Assembly (NCBI GenBank): GCA_014284505.1 | Contig: JAAFYY010000001.1 | Span: 6,125,845 to 6,189,844, forward strand | Length of the DNA stretch: 64,000 bases | Direction: 5' to 3' | Source: Streptacidiphilus sp. 4-A2 | Lineage (GTDB): Bacteria > Actinomycetota > Actinomycetes > Streptomycetales > Streptomycetaceae | Shown: one piece after another, positions 28,765-38,705 of the stretch | How the letters are laid out: each line of letters opens with the position of its first letter | How positions within the stretch are numbered: the first letter of the stretch is position 1 | The notes under the pieces: model-generated | Seen by the model: only the letters and a program-made list of their open reading frames with translations | Databases searched by the model: none | What the model was told of the DNA's origin: nothing | Position numbers and translations under genes: made by a program

Positions 28765-29569
28765 TCAACTCTCAAGTGCGGCAAGCAGATACGGCCAGGC
28801 CTCGGAAGACGGGTCGATCAGCGCAAAATGATCCAGACCCGGCAGTTCGATTAGATTGACCAAATCGCCATTCTGTTCGGATCTGGCCTCGTACTCCCGG
28901 CTCATCGCCGGCGGCACCAGCGTGTCCCCGGTGCCGTGCAGCACCGTCACCGGGACCCCGGTCGGCAGCAGCGCCACCGGGTCGGCCAGGGCGTAGCGGT
29001 CGGGCACCTCGGCCGCGTGGCCGCCGAGCAGATCCGCGGTGGCATCCTCGTCCAGCCCCCAGGCGTCAGCCAGTTCCAGCGAGGCGACCCCGGCCAGCGA
29101 GACCACCCGCTCCGGCGCCGGCCGCTGTGCCAGGCGAGTCGCCGGCAGCCGGTGCCGGCCGCCCCAGCGCCACAGCGCCAGCTGCCCGCCCGCGGAGTGG
29201 CCCGACCAGCACCGTGCGCAGCGGCCGGATGCCCCGGGCGCGCAGATCGGCTCCAGGGCCTCGAAGCAGGTCGCGATGTCGTCGAAGGTCCCGGGCCAGC
29301 CGCCGCCCGGGGTGCCGGTCCGGCGGTACTCGGGCACCGCCACCGCGTACCCGGCCCGGGCCAGGGCGTCGGCCAGCGGACCCACGTGGGCGCGGTCGTA
29401 CTCCGCACGCCAGTAGCCGCCGTGCACCAGCACCACCAGCGTCCCGGCGGACCCGGCGGACCCGGCCGGGCCGGCCGGCAGCCGCAGGTCGACCACCTGG
29501 TCCGGGTGCGGGCCGTAGGCGGCGGTGTGGTCGGCGGGCGGGGCGGGCGGTAAGGATCTCTCGGCTCAC
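28765..29569 (-). CDS. kynB: Kynurenine formamidase-like alpha/beta hydrolase (frame breaks)
   Basis: Arylformamidase hydrolyses N-formylkynurenine. The GTG at 29569 gives MSREILTAPPAPPADHTAAY and GPHPDQVVDLRLPAG, with AGGAA upstream. The signature VLVHGGYWRAEYD supplies the oxyanion hole, VGHSAGGQLALWRWGG the nucleophile Ser, and LHGTGDTLVPP and GLDHFALIDP the acid and His region. Frame changes lie near 29510 and compensate each other at about 29247 and 29205. The neighbouring tryptophan dioxygenase and kynureninase genes support this function over a general esterase. The symbol follows pathway use; the fold differs from classical bacterial KynB. Confidence 0.78.
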
Positions 29570-29603
29570 TTGGGTTCCTCGGGTTGTGCTCGTTCGGCAG
29601 TAC

Positions 29604-29656
29604 GGCAGGATCGGCGGGGACGGCAGGATCGGCGGGGACGGCAGGATCGGCCGGAC
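29604..29656. repeat. Three tandem copies of an 18-bp unit upstream of the formamidase gene
   Basis: The unit ggcaggatcggcggggac is repeated twice exactly and once with a truncated end. It lies between the formamidase start and the end of the Lrp gene. Confidence 0.85.
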
Positions 29657-29686
29657 GGCCGGAAGCCGTCGGCAGCCGGGCCCGGC

Positions 29687-30119
29687 TCAGGCGGGCTCGA
29701 CCGGCCGCCACTGCACCGGACTGGAGAGGATCATGGTGCTGGACGGCTGCCCGTACTCCGCCAGCCGTCGATCAGCGCCTCGAACTCCGCCATCGACTCG
29801 ACCGCGACCAGCAGCACACAGCAGGCCCCGCCGGTCACCCGGTGCAGCTGCTGGACCTCCGGCCAGTCCCGCACCGCCGGATCCCGCAGCACGCAGCGTG
29901 GCCCGTAGCACTGCACCTGCACAAGCGCGCCGACGGGCGCCCGGCCCGGACCAGGTCCACCTGGGCGTGGTAGCCGGTCAGCACCCCGGCCGTCTCCAGC
30001 CGCCGTACCCGCTCGGCCACCGCCGGGGCGGAGAGGTTCACCCGACGGGAGAGCTCGTTGAAGGACAGCCGGGCATCCGCCTGCAACTCGGCCAGCAGCC
30101 GCCGGTCCACCGCATCCAT
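29687..30119 (-). CDS. Lrp/AsnC-family transcriptional regulator (two frame breaks)
   Basis: ATG at 30119 starts MDAVDRRLLAELQADARLSF, followed by the recognition helix region NELSRRVNLSAPAVAERVRR and LETAGVLTGYHAQVDL. The ligand-binding RAM domain follows (LVQVQCYGPRCVLRDPAV, HRVTGGACCVLLVAVESMAE), ending in MILSSPVQWRPVEPA. Frame changes fall at about 29940 and 29763. It lies head to head with the tryptophan dioxygenase gene and probably regulates the kynurenine genes in response to tryptophan or a pathway intermediate (inferred). Confidence 0.87.
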
Positions 30120-30312
30120 CCGCTCCACCTTCCACACGCCCGGGCTACAGCCTTCCGAACAGAAGGCGATGCCGGAAACGACCTTCCATTCACCAGGCAG
30201 AAAGGCCGAACCGGCATCCGACGACCATTCAACCGGGGACGGGTTCGACGCACAATGTCCATGCACCGCAGCACCGTCCACCGCCGCGGGCCCGAGAGGA
30301 GCACGACACGCC

Positions 30313-31125
30313 ATGCCGACCACTGCCACTCCGACTGCCGCTCCGACCGCCGCGGAGGCGATCCCCACCGCCGCGGAGGCCACCCAGCCGAAGGTCGACT
30401 TCGGCGAGCCGACCACGCCCTACGCCGCCTACGGCGGCATAGACACCCTGCACTCGCTGCTCCAGCCGCGCAGCACGGAGCCAGCCGAGACCAGCTTCAT
30501 CATCGCCACCCAGGTGATGGAGCTGCTGTTCGGGCTGCTGCGGCACGAGTGGACGCAGGCGCAGCAGGCCCTGCGCGCGGACGACCTGCCCACGGCCTCC
30601 GCCGCCCTGCGGCGCGGCCTCGGTGTCCAGGACGTGCTGGTCTCCTCCTGGGACCTGCTGGCCACCATGACCCCGGTCGAGTTCAACGCCTTCCGCCCGT
30701 TCCTGGGCGAGGCCAGCGGCTTCCAGTCGTACACCTACCTGCACCTGGAGTTCCTGCTCGGCAACAAGCACGAGCGGCTGCTGAAGCTGTACGCGGGCAG
30801 CCCCCGGATCCACGCCGAGCTGGCCGAGACCCTGCACGCGCCGAGCCTGTACCAGGACGCCGAGCGGCTGCTGCGGGCCCGCGGCGCCGAGGAGTGGACG
30901 GCCGTCTACACCGACCCGGCGCTGCACGACCTGAAGCTGCTCGCCGAGTTGCTGCTGGATGTCGCCGAGCGGGTCACCCGCTGGCGGCAGCGGCACCTGC
31001 TCGCGGTGAAGCGGGCCATGGGCGCCAAGCCCGGCACCGGCGGCTCCAGCGGCCTGAGCTGGCTGAGCAAGGCCGCCGAGCAGGACGTCTTCCCGGAGAT
31101 CTGGGCGGCCCGCAATGCCCTCTGA
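30313..31125 (+). CDS. kynA: Tryptophan 2,3-dioxygenase
   Basis: This intact 270-residue haem enzyme opens the indole ring of tryptophan to N-formylkynurenine. Signature blocks are TPYAAYGGIDTLHSLLQPRS, SFIIATQVMELLFGLLRHEW, FRPFLGEASGFQSYTYLHLE, FLLGNKHERLL and GAKPGTGGSSGLSWL; the haem-ligand His is expected in the preceding segment RWRQRHLLAVKRAMG. The N-terminus has an Ala/Thr/Pro-rich tail of about 25 residues. Its 3' end overlaps the kynureninase start. Confidence 0.93.
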   Translation: MPTTATPTAAPTAAEAIPTAAEATQPKVDFGEPTTPYAAYGGIDTLHSLLQPRSTEPAETSFIIATQVMELLFGLLRHEWTQAQQALRADDLPTASAALRRGLGVQDVLVSSWDLLATMTPVEFNAFRPFLGEASGFQSYTYLHLEFLLGNKHERLLKLYAGSPRIHAELAETLHAPSLYQDAERLLRARGAEEWTAVYTDPALHDLKLLAELLLDVAERVTRWRQRHLLAVKRAMGAKPGTGGSSGLSWLSKAAEQDVFPEIWAARNAL

Positions 31126-31150
31126 CATGCCCTCCGACATGCCCTCCGAC
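31115..31150 (+). repeat. Three tandem 12-bp start-codon repeats at kynU
   Basis: atgccctctgac, atgccctccgac, atgccctccgac follow each other directly. Each copy carries an ATG in the kynU frame. The first copy overlaps the end of the tryptophan dioxygenase gene. Confidence 0.9.
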
Positions 31151-32393
31151 CACTCCTCGCGCACCGTCTCCCGCGAGCAGGCGGCCGCACTGGACGCCGC
31201 CGACCCGCTGCGCGCGCTGCGCTCGCGCTTCGTGCTGCCCGAGGGCGTGCTCTACCTCGACGGCAACTCGCTGGGCGCGCTCCCGGCCGGCACCCCGGCC
31301 CGGGTCGCCGAGCTGGTCGAGCGCGAGTGGGGCCAGGGCCTGATCCGCAGCTGGAACGACGCCGGCTGGTACGACCTGCCGCGCGGTCTCGGCGACCGGA
31401 TCGCGCCGCTGGTCGGCGCGGCGCCGGGACAGGTGGTGGTCTGCGACTCCACCTCGGTGAACCTGTTCAAGGTGCTCAGCGCCGCGCTGCGGCTGCGGCC
31501 CGGGCGCCGGGTCATCGTCTCCGAGCTGGGCAGCTTCCCGACCGACCTCTATCTGACCGAGGGCGTCGGCGAGTCGGCCGGGGCGACTACCCGCGGCGGC
31601 TGCTCGGCCGCGACGGGGACGACCTGGAGCAGCTGATCGGCCCGGACACCGCGGTGGTGCTGCTCTCCATGTGGACTACCGCACCGGGCGGCTCCAGGAC
31701 ATGGCCGCGGTCACCGAGCTCGCGCACCGCCACGGCGCGCTGATGGTCTGGGACCTGTGCCACTCGGTCGGCGCGCTGCCGGTGCGGCTGGACGACTGCC
31801 AGGCGGACTTCGCGGTCGGCTGCACCTACAAGTACCTGAACGGCGGCCCCGGCTCGCCCGCCTTCCTCTATGCCGCGACCCGGCATCTGGAGGCCGCCCG
31901 GCAGCCGCTCACCGGCTGGTTCGGCCACGCCGACCCGTTCGCCTTCGAGCCCGGCTACCGTCCGGCCGAGGGCATCGGCCGCTTTCTCACCGGCACCCCG
32001 CCGCTGCTCGCCTTCGCCGGGCTCCAGGCCGCGCTGGACATCTGGCAGGACGTCGACCTGGACGCGCTGCGGGCCAAGAGCCTCGCCCTGAGCACGCTGT
32101 TCCTGGAGCTGACCGCGCCGCTCGGGCTGGCCTCGGCCACCCCGGTGGAGCCGGACCTGCGCGGCAGCCAGATCTCGCTGCGGCACCCGCAGGCGTACCA
32201 GGTGATGCAGGCGCTGATCGCGCGCGGGGTGATCGGCGACTACCGCGCCCCGGACGTGCTGCGCTTCGGCTTCACCCCGCTCTATCTCTCCCACACCGAC
32301 GTCTGGGACGCCGCCGAGGCGCTGCGCGAGGTGCTGGACTCCGGGAGCTGGCGCGATCCGCGCTTCGCCGCCCAGGCCGGTGCGGTGACCTGA
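31115..32393 (+). CDS. kynU: Kynureninase (two frame breaks)
   Basis: This PLP enzyme cleaves kynurenine to anthranilate and alanine. Blocks are LPEGVLYLDGNSLGALPAGT, WNDAGWYDLPRGLGDRIAPL, VCDSTSVNLFKVLSAAL, MVWDLCHSVGALPVRLDD, the PLP-lysine motif GCTYKYLNGGPGSPAFLY and GWFGHADPFAFEPGYRP. One G is missing at about 31585 and another base at about 31668. Three in-frame ATGs in a 12-bp tandem repeat (MPSDMPSDMPSD) overlap the tryptophan dioxygenase stop, so the true start is uncertain. Confidence 0.93.
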
Positions 32394-32478
32394 CGGCCGA
32401 ACAACGGCAGGTCACGGTATGCAGACATGAGCTAAAGAGCCATACACACCTGACGCGCGCCCTGGCAGACTGTCTGCC

Positions 32479-33493
32479 ATGCGCAAGCCAGCCCCTGCCT
32501 CCCGGCGCACCGTCGGCCTGATATTGATACTGATCTCCGCCTGCGCCTTCGGCGGCTCCGGCACGGCGGCCAAGCCGCTGATGGACGCCGGCCTGTCGCC
32601 GATGGACGTGGTCTGGCTGCGGACCGCCGGGGCCGCGCTGGTGCTGCTGCCGGTGCTGATCAGGCACCGTGACCTGCCGCGCCGCCGCCCGGGGCTGCTG
32701 CTCGGTTTCGGGCTGTTCGCGGTGGTGGGCTGCCAGGGCCTGTCCTATGCCTCGCTGGCGCTGATCCCGGTCGGCGTGTCGATCCTGATCGAATATCTGG
32801 GACCGCCGCTGCTGCTGGGCTATGTCCGCTTCGTCCAGCGCCGCCGGGTGAGCCGGCAGGCGCTGGCGGGCGCGGTGCTGGCGCTGATCGGCCTCGGCTG
32901 CGTGGTCCGGGTCTGGGACGGCTTCGGCGGGCTCGACCCGCTGGGGGTGCTGCTGGCGCTGGGCGCTGCCTTCTGCCAGGTGGGCTATTTCGTGCTGGCC
33001 GAGGGCGGCGGCCGCGGCCGCGATCCGGAGCCGGTGGACCCGATCGCGCTGAGCGCCTACGGCGTGCTGGTGGGCGCCGTGGTCTTCGCCGGCTTCGCCC
33101 GGCCCTGGTCGATGCACTGGTCGGTACTCGGCCGGCAGGCCGCCCTGGGCGGGCACCGGGTCCCGGCACTGCTGCTGCTCGGCTGGGTGGTGCTGATCTC
33201 CACCGTGCTCGCCTATGTGGCCGGCACGGCCGCGGTGAGCCGGCTGTCCGCGCCGGTGGCCGGGGTGATCGCCTCGCTGGAGGCCGTGGTCGGCACCGCA
33301 CTGGCCTGGGTACTGCTCGGGCAGCACCTGGCACCGGCCCAGATCGCCGGCGGGCTGCTGGTGCTCACCGGCGCCCTGCGTGGCCCAGACCTCGGCCACG
33401 CCGCCGGAGCCGGTCCTGGTCGGACAGCCCCCGCTCCCGGCCGACGGCACCGCCGCCACCCGGGCTGCCACCGAAACGGCCGCCGCGCGCTGA
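32479..33493 (+). CDS. EamA-family metabolite exporter (one frame break)
   Basis: This ten-span drug/metabolite transporter starts MRKPAPASRRTVGLILILIS and contains GGSGTAAKPLMDAGLSPMDV, VVGCQGLSYASLALIPVGVS, ALAGAVLALIGLGCVVRVWD and SAPVAGVIASLEAVVGTALA, the two EamA repeats. A frame change at about 33378 restores a hydrophilic tail ending RAATETAAAR. It lies 85 bases after kynU on the same strand, so it could export a kynurenine-pathway product, though EamA proteins have varied substrates. Confidence 0.88.
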
Positions 33494-33585
33494 GACCGCG
33501 CCGGGGCCGGGGCGCCGGGCGGTCCCGTGCGCGAACGCCGCGCCGGAGCGGCGCCGGTGCAGCGGCGCCGGTGGTACCGGCGCCG

Positions 33586-34085
33586 CTAGTGCCGCTGCTG
33601 CCGCGAGGACGGCGTGGCGGCGAACTCGTCCGGATCGTCCGGGAGCCGGCAGATGTGCTGGATCCACAGGCCCGCGGCCATCACCGCGATCCCGGCGGCG
33701 ACCGCCAGACCAGCGGTCACCACCTGGACGTGCCGGCCCGGGACGGAGTCCCACATGCTGCCAGGAACACTCCCATGCCCCCGTAGACCCCGGTCACCAG
33801 CGCCGCGACCAGCGCGCTGGCCTGGCCGAGGACCACCGACCGGGCCGCCGACAGCGGATCCACGCCCTTCGCCCCGGGCACCCGCTCGCGCTGCGCCCGC
33901 AGCCGGGCGCGCAGCGTGATCGCGGTCGCCGCCAGCACCACGGCGATGATCGCCAGCACGATCGGCGCGGCCGTGGGCACGCCGGGCAAGGTCCCGACCG
34001 AGTTCCACAGCCGGGATCCGCCCCACGACAGCAGACCGGTCACCAGCGTGATCGCCAGGAGCACGACCGGGCGTAGCGGCTTCAA
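33586..34085 (-). CDS. DUF3180 membrane protein (one frame break)
   Basis: The TTG at 34085, with GGGAG five bases upstream, starts MKPLRPVVLLAITLVTGLLS. Four spans include PTAAPIVLAIIAVVLAATAI, VLGQASALVAALVTGVYGGM and VTAGLAVAAGIAVMAAGLWI, ending in a short acidic/basic tail with CRLPDDPDEFA. This is the DUF3180 protein usually found after folK in actinobacteria. The frame changes at about 33755. Function unknown. Confidence 0.82.
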
Positions 34086-34181
34086 TACTTCTCCCTCAGG
34101 GCATCGGGGGCCCGGGGCGCCGGAGCCCCCGGAGGGCTCCCGTCCCCGGACGGCATTCCCGGGACTACTGCGTTTCTGGGA

Positions 34182-34767
34182 CTACTGCGGCAGATGCAGC
34201 TCGATGTCGTCGCGCCGGGTCACGCCCGCCTCGCTGACGACAGCCAGCAGCTCCGCGACCGGGCCGTGGCCCGCCAGCTCGGCCTGCGGGTCGGCGTCCA
34301 GCCAGGGGGCCAGCACAAAGGCGCGCTCATGGGCCCGCGGGTGGGGCAGGGTCAGTTCCTCGCGGTCCAGCCGCACGCCCTCGTAGACCAGGATGTCGAC
34401 GTCCAGGGTGCGCGGTCCGAAACGGACCTCGCGGACCCGGCCGAAGGCGTCCTCGACCGCGTTGGCGCGCTCCAGCAGGGACTGCGGGGCAGGGTGGTGC
34501 GCAGCACCAGGACCGCGTTCAGATACTGCGGCTGGTTCTCCGGCCCGCCGACGCCCTCGGTCTCGTAGACCGCGGAGACGGCCTTGATCCGCACGCCGGG
34601 GGTGTCCTCCAGCGCGTCCACGGCGCCCTGGAGGTTCTCCAGCCGGTTGCCGAGGTTGCTGCCCAGCGCGATCACGGCGCTGCGCGGGTTGGACAGGGTC
34701 ACATCTGCCGAGTCGACCTGCTGCTCGACCTCGGGGATACGGGAGTGGTGGTCGGGTCGCTGCTCAT
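34182..34767 (-). CDS. folK: HPPK, 6-hydroxymethyldihydropterin pyrophosphokinase (two frame breaks)
   Basis: This enzyme of folate synthesis transfers pyrophosphate to hydroxymethyldihydropterin. It starts MSSDPTTTPVS at 34767, overlapping the folB stop as ATGA. One C is missing at about 34735. Then come SAVIALGSNLGNRLENLQGA, AVSAVYETEGVGGPENQPQY, FGPRTLDVDILVYEGVRLDR and LPHPRAHERAFVLAPWLDAD. A second break lies at about 34488. Confidence 0.92.
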
Positions 34768-35126
34768 TCGCGGCTCCGTACGATGGTGATGGTCACGTCG
34801 TCGAACGGCACGGTGATCGGGGCGTCCGGCTTGTGCACGGTCACCTCGACCTCCTGTACCGCCTCGTGCTTCAGGCACTGGTCGGCGATGCGCTGGGCCA
34901 GGGTTTCGATCAGGTCGACGGGGTCGCCCTGGATCACCGCGACGACCTCCTCGGACACGATGCCGTAGTGGACGGTGCGGCCCAGGTCGTCGCCGGAGGC
35001 GGCGGGCCTGGTGTCGACGCCCATCACGATGTCCACCACAAAGGTCTGGCCCTGCTCCCGCTCGCGCGGAAAAACCCCATGGTGGCCCCGGGCCCGCAAG
35101 CCCTTCACCGCGACACGGTCCAGCAA
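34764..35126 (-). CDS. folB: Dihydroneopterin aldolase
   Basis: This intact protein of about 120 residues has the FolB signatures LDRVAVKGLRARGHHGVFPR, QTFVVDIVMGVDTRPAASGD, VHYGIVSEEVVAVI, IETLAQRIADQCL and VTVHKPDAPITVPFDDV. The TTG at 35126 is preferred because GGGAG lies seven bases upstream; a GTG three codons earlier is possible. Its stop overlaps the folK start. Confidence 0.92.
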   Translation of the reverse strand: MLDRVAVKGLRARGHHGVFPREREQGQTFVVDIVMGVDTRPAASGDDLGRTVHYGIVSEEVVAVIQGDPVDLIETLAQRIADQCLKHEAVQEVEVTVHKPDAPITVPFDDVTITIVRSRE

Positions 35127-35337
35127 TCGAATCACTCCCACTGTCCAAGCGGCTCGACCTGCGCAGCGCAGGAAGGAGCACGGCCTGCGTCGTTGCCTGC
35201 CGGGAATCAAACTACCCCCGGGCAGCGACAGCTCCCGCCGCGCGGGTACCGCCCGGAGGGTGAACGCCGGATCCTGATCCGGAATTCCCCGCGCCGGGGT
35301 GCGGGGCGCGTCCGCCGGGGCCCGCGCGCGGAGCGGA

Positions 35338-35808
35338 CTACTCGTCAGCGCCGCTGGTCAGCACGGGCGATCCATGATGCGACCAGAGCCGCCAGCCGTC
35401 GCCGGTCCGCCGGAAGAGGTTGGTGGAGACGACCTTGCCGCCGACCAGCGGGCCCAGTTCGCCCTCCTGTTCCGCCTCCCCGCCGGACAGGATGTTCTCG
35501 GTACAGGTGACCAGTGCCACATCGCCGAGCAGCTCGACTGTGACATCCGTGAGAAAGAACTGGATGTAATCGGTGTGCGCCATGATCAGCGCATATGAGC
35601 GCAGCACCGAGGCCCGGCCGCGCAGCACCGGCCAGCCGGGGTGGACGCAGACCGCGCCGCTGACGTCGTCGGCGTCCGCGCCGGAGACCCAGACCTCGGT
35701 CAGCGCGTCCAGGTCGCCGGTCTCCAGCGCGGCGTACAGGGCCGCGTTGGCGGCCGTCACCTGCTCCCGGTCCTGCTCCCGCTCCCGCTCGCCCGCCGCG
35801 CCGGTCAT
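35338..35808 (-). CDS. SnoaL/NTF2-like domain protein in the folate cluster
   Basis: This intact 156-residue protein runs MTGAAGEREREQDREQVTAA, NAALYAALETGDLDALTEVW, VCVHPGWPVLRGRASVLRSY and NLFRRTGDGWRLWSHHGSPV, a nuclear-transport-factor-2-like cone fold of the ketosteroid-isomerase type. It is coupled to folP by an ATGA overlap. Its task is unknown. An acid (DADDVSGAVCVHPGW) and His residues line the expected pocket. Confidence 0.85.
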   Translation of the reverse strand: MTGAAGEREREQDREQVTAANAALYAALETGDLDALTEVWVSGADADDVSGAVCVHPGWPVLRGRASVLRSYALIMAHTDYIQFFLTDVTVELLGDVALVTCTENILSGGEAEQEGELGPLVGGKVVSTNLFRRTGDGWRLWSHHGSPVLTSGADE

Positions 35809-36665
35809 CCGCGGGCCTCGCGCAGCGCCGACTCCACCCGTACCGCGTCGGCCGAGGCCGGGACCTCGTGCACCCGCACCGCCCAGGCGCCCTGGGCCGC
35901 CGCCAGCGCGGAGACCGCCGCGGTGGCCGCGTCGCGGGCCCGGGCCGGGCGCAGCTCGCCGGTCTGCCGGTCGGCGAGCAGGGTTCCCAGGAAGCGCTTG
36001 CGCGAGGCGGCGACCAGTACCGGACGGCCGAGCCTGGCCCAGGCGTCCAGCCGGGCCAGCAGCGCCCAGTCGTCGGCCCGCCCCTTGGCGAAGCCCAGCC
36101 CCGGGTCCACGATCACCTGGGCGGGGTCGACCCCGCCGGACACCACCGCGTCCATCTGGCGCTCCCTTCGTCGATGACCTCGCCCACCACATCCCCGTAT
36201 AGTCGGCCAGGTCATCCATCGAGGAGGACTGCCCGCGCCAGTGCATCACCACGAACGGGACGCCGGTCCGGGCCGCCACCGGCACCATCCCGGGTCGGCG
36301 CGGCCGCCGCTGACGTCGTTGATGATCCGCGCGCCGGCCTCCACCGCGGCCTCGGCGACAGCCGCGCGCATGGTGTCCACGCTCACCGCCACGCCCTGCT
36401 CGGCCAGCCCGCGGACCACCGGCAGCACCCGGCGCAGCTCCTCCTCAGGGGTGACCCGGGTGGCGCCGGGGCGGGTCGACTCGCCGCCGACGTCGACCAG
36501 GTCCGCCCCCAGGGCGACCAGTTCCAGGCCGTGCGCCACGGCGCGGCCCGGGTCGAGCCAGAGCCCGCCGTCGGAGAAGGAGTCCGGGGTGACGTTGACG
36601 ATGCCCATCACCCCGCAGCGGCCCCAGTCGGCCAGACCGGGCAGGGGGCTCTTGTAGGCGTTCAT
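35805..36665 (-). CDS. folP: Dihydropteroate synthase (frame breaks)
   Basis: This enzyme joins the pterin pyrophosphate with p-aminobenzoate and is the sulfonamide target. It starts MNAYKSPLPGLADWGRCGVM and shows GIVNVTPDSFSDGGLWLDPG, ADLVDVGGESTRPGATRVTP, VSVDTMRAAVAEAA, ARIINDVSGG, VVMHWRGQSSSMDDLADYTG, VIVDPGLGFAKGRADDW and LVAASRKRFLGTLLADRQTG. Frame changes lie at about 36290 and 36160-36200. Both ends overlap neighbours by four bases, so it belongs to a tightly coupled operon. Confidence 0.93.
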
Positions 36666-38523
36666 GGAGTCATTGTGGCTGGCTCCGGGCCGCTGCTGTC
36701 CGTCCCGGGCCCGGAGGGGGCGGCCGGAGCGGATTCCGCGCCCGCCGCGACGGCCTTGCGCCGTCCGAACCGCCGCAGGCTCCGCGGCAGCTCCATCACG
36801 ATGAAGGCCTCGGCCTGGAGCGCCGAGAGACCGATCCGGGGCAGGTCCCGGGCAGTCGGGTAGACCAGGAACCGGGGCTCCCAGATCGGGCGGAACTTGG
36901 CGTTGAACTTGTACAGCGACTCGATCTGGAACCAGCGCGAGAGGAAGACCAGCAGCCCGCGCCAGGCCCGCAGCACCGGTCCGGCGCCGATCCGCTCGCC
37001 ACGGGCCAGGGCGGAGCGGAACATGGCGAAGTTCAGCGAGACCCGGCTGATCCCGAGCCCGGGGCAGGCCTGAAGTGCCTTGACGATCAGCAGCTCGTTC
37101 AGGCCGGGGTCGGCGTCACGGTCGCGGCGCATCAGCTCCAGCGAGATGCCGTCCTTGCCCCAGGGCACGAAGTGCAGCACCGCGCGGATGTCGCTGGTGC
37201 CGGGCGCCGCGCCCTCGGGCAGCTTGTGGGCGGTGATCACCACGCAGCCCTCGTCGGCCGGGTCACCGAAACGGCCCAGCGCCATCGAGAAGCCGCGCTC
37301 GGTCTCGGTGCCGCGCCAGGCGTCGGCGGCGTAGCGGATCTGCTCCCGCTCGGCGTCGGTGAGCTCGTCGACCAGCCGGACCCGGCACTCGTACCCGGCC
37401 CGCTCGATCCGCTTCACCATCTGGCGGACGTTGCGCATGGCGCGGCCCTCCAGGGTGAAGTCCTCGACCTCGACGATGGCCTCGTCGCCGATCTCCAGCG
37501 CGTCCAGGTCCGCCTCGCGGGTCCACACCTCGCCGCCGACCTCGCTGCACCCCATCACGGCCGGGACCCAGGCGAAGCGGTGGGCCTCCTCCATGAAGCG
37601 CTTGATCGCGCCCGGCCAGGCCTCGACGTCGCCGATGGGGTCGCCGGAGGCGAGCATCACTCCGGAGACCACCCGGTAGGCGATCGCGGCCTTGCCGCTC
37701 GGCGAGAAGATCACGCTCTTGTCCCGGCGCAGCGCGAAGTAACCCAGCGAGTCCCGCGCGCCGTGCTTCGCCAGCAGCTCCCTGACCTGGCTCTCCTCGG
37801 TCCGGCTGAGCTCGGCGATGGGCCGGGAGGGCTTGGTCGCCAGCCACAGCGTGCTGACCGCGGTGAACAGCCCGAGCGCCGCGAGCGAGTAGTAGACCAG
37901 GTCGCTGACGTGCTGGGAGGAGTAGCGGATCGGGCCGCCGATGCCGAACAGCCCCAGAACACCTCCCAGAAGCGCTCCCGGATGCTGGGCGAGCCGCCCA
38001 CGGTCCGCTCGTGCGAGCTGACGATGACAAGGCCCAGGGCGAAGCTGAGGATGGACATCGCGATCAGGTTCCACAGCGCCCGCCAGCGGGTGCGCGGGTC
38101 GGAGAGCGCGTAGAACTCGCGCCGGTTGACCAGCAGCACCACGAACGCCAGCAGCGCCACCACGGCCGTGCCCATGTGGTGCCAGCGCAGGATCTCCAGC
38201 GCGGCGCCGACCGGCAGCAGCACCACGACGGCCTTCCAGGCCCGCTGCTTCCGGCGGCGCAGCGCGTGCGCCAGCATGATCAGCAGAATGCCGACCACCA
38301 GCGAGGCGGCGGTGGCCAGGGTGTTCACACCTGGGAGGAAGCTGGCGAGCTCGCGGACCCTGGTGTCCCGCAGGTGCGGCTCGACCGCCCCGATGATGTC
38401 CACCAGGCCGATCAACGCGGTGGCGTAGCCCATGGCGGCCGGCACCCAGGGTCGGGAGACGGTCACGTTGGGGAGTTGAAGACCCTTGCGATGGTGCGGC
38501 TCAGCGGGGTGGGCATCGTTCAT
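36662..38523 (-). CDS. MprF-like membrane protein with DUF2156 lysyltransferase-type domain (one frame break)
   Basis: ATG at 38523 starts MNDAHPAEPHHRKGLQLPNV. About seven membrane spans (for example SLVVGILLIMLAHAL, LEILRWHHMGTAVVALLAF) precede a C-terminal GNAT-like DUF2156 domain with SLGYFALRRDKSVIFSPSGK, AIAYRVVSGVMLASGDPIGD and LNELLIVKALQACPGLGISR. This layout is shared with phosphatidylglycerol lysyltransferases and LysX-like proteins that modify envelope lipids using aminoacyl-tRNA. Its acceptor is not known. The frame changes at about 37955. It heads the fol operon through an ATGA overlap with folP. Confidence 0.83.
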
Positions 38524-38705
38524 AGGGCACCAGACTAAGGCCTCCGGTAATGACTTCGGTCAGACCGCAGTAGGAGGACGTCATCATCAGGCATGAGTTG
38601 TGTCCTGTGGGATAACGTTTTGCTAAAACTCAGCAACTTCCCAGGCATGCTGAAACGTCTAGCTCTTTGCATGCCGTCAGATCGTTCGCCCCGGGAAGTG
38701 GAGCC

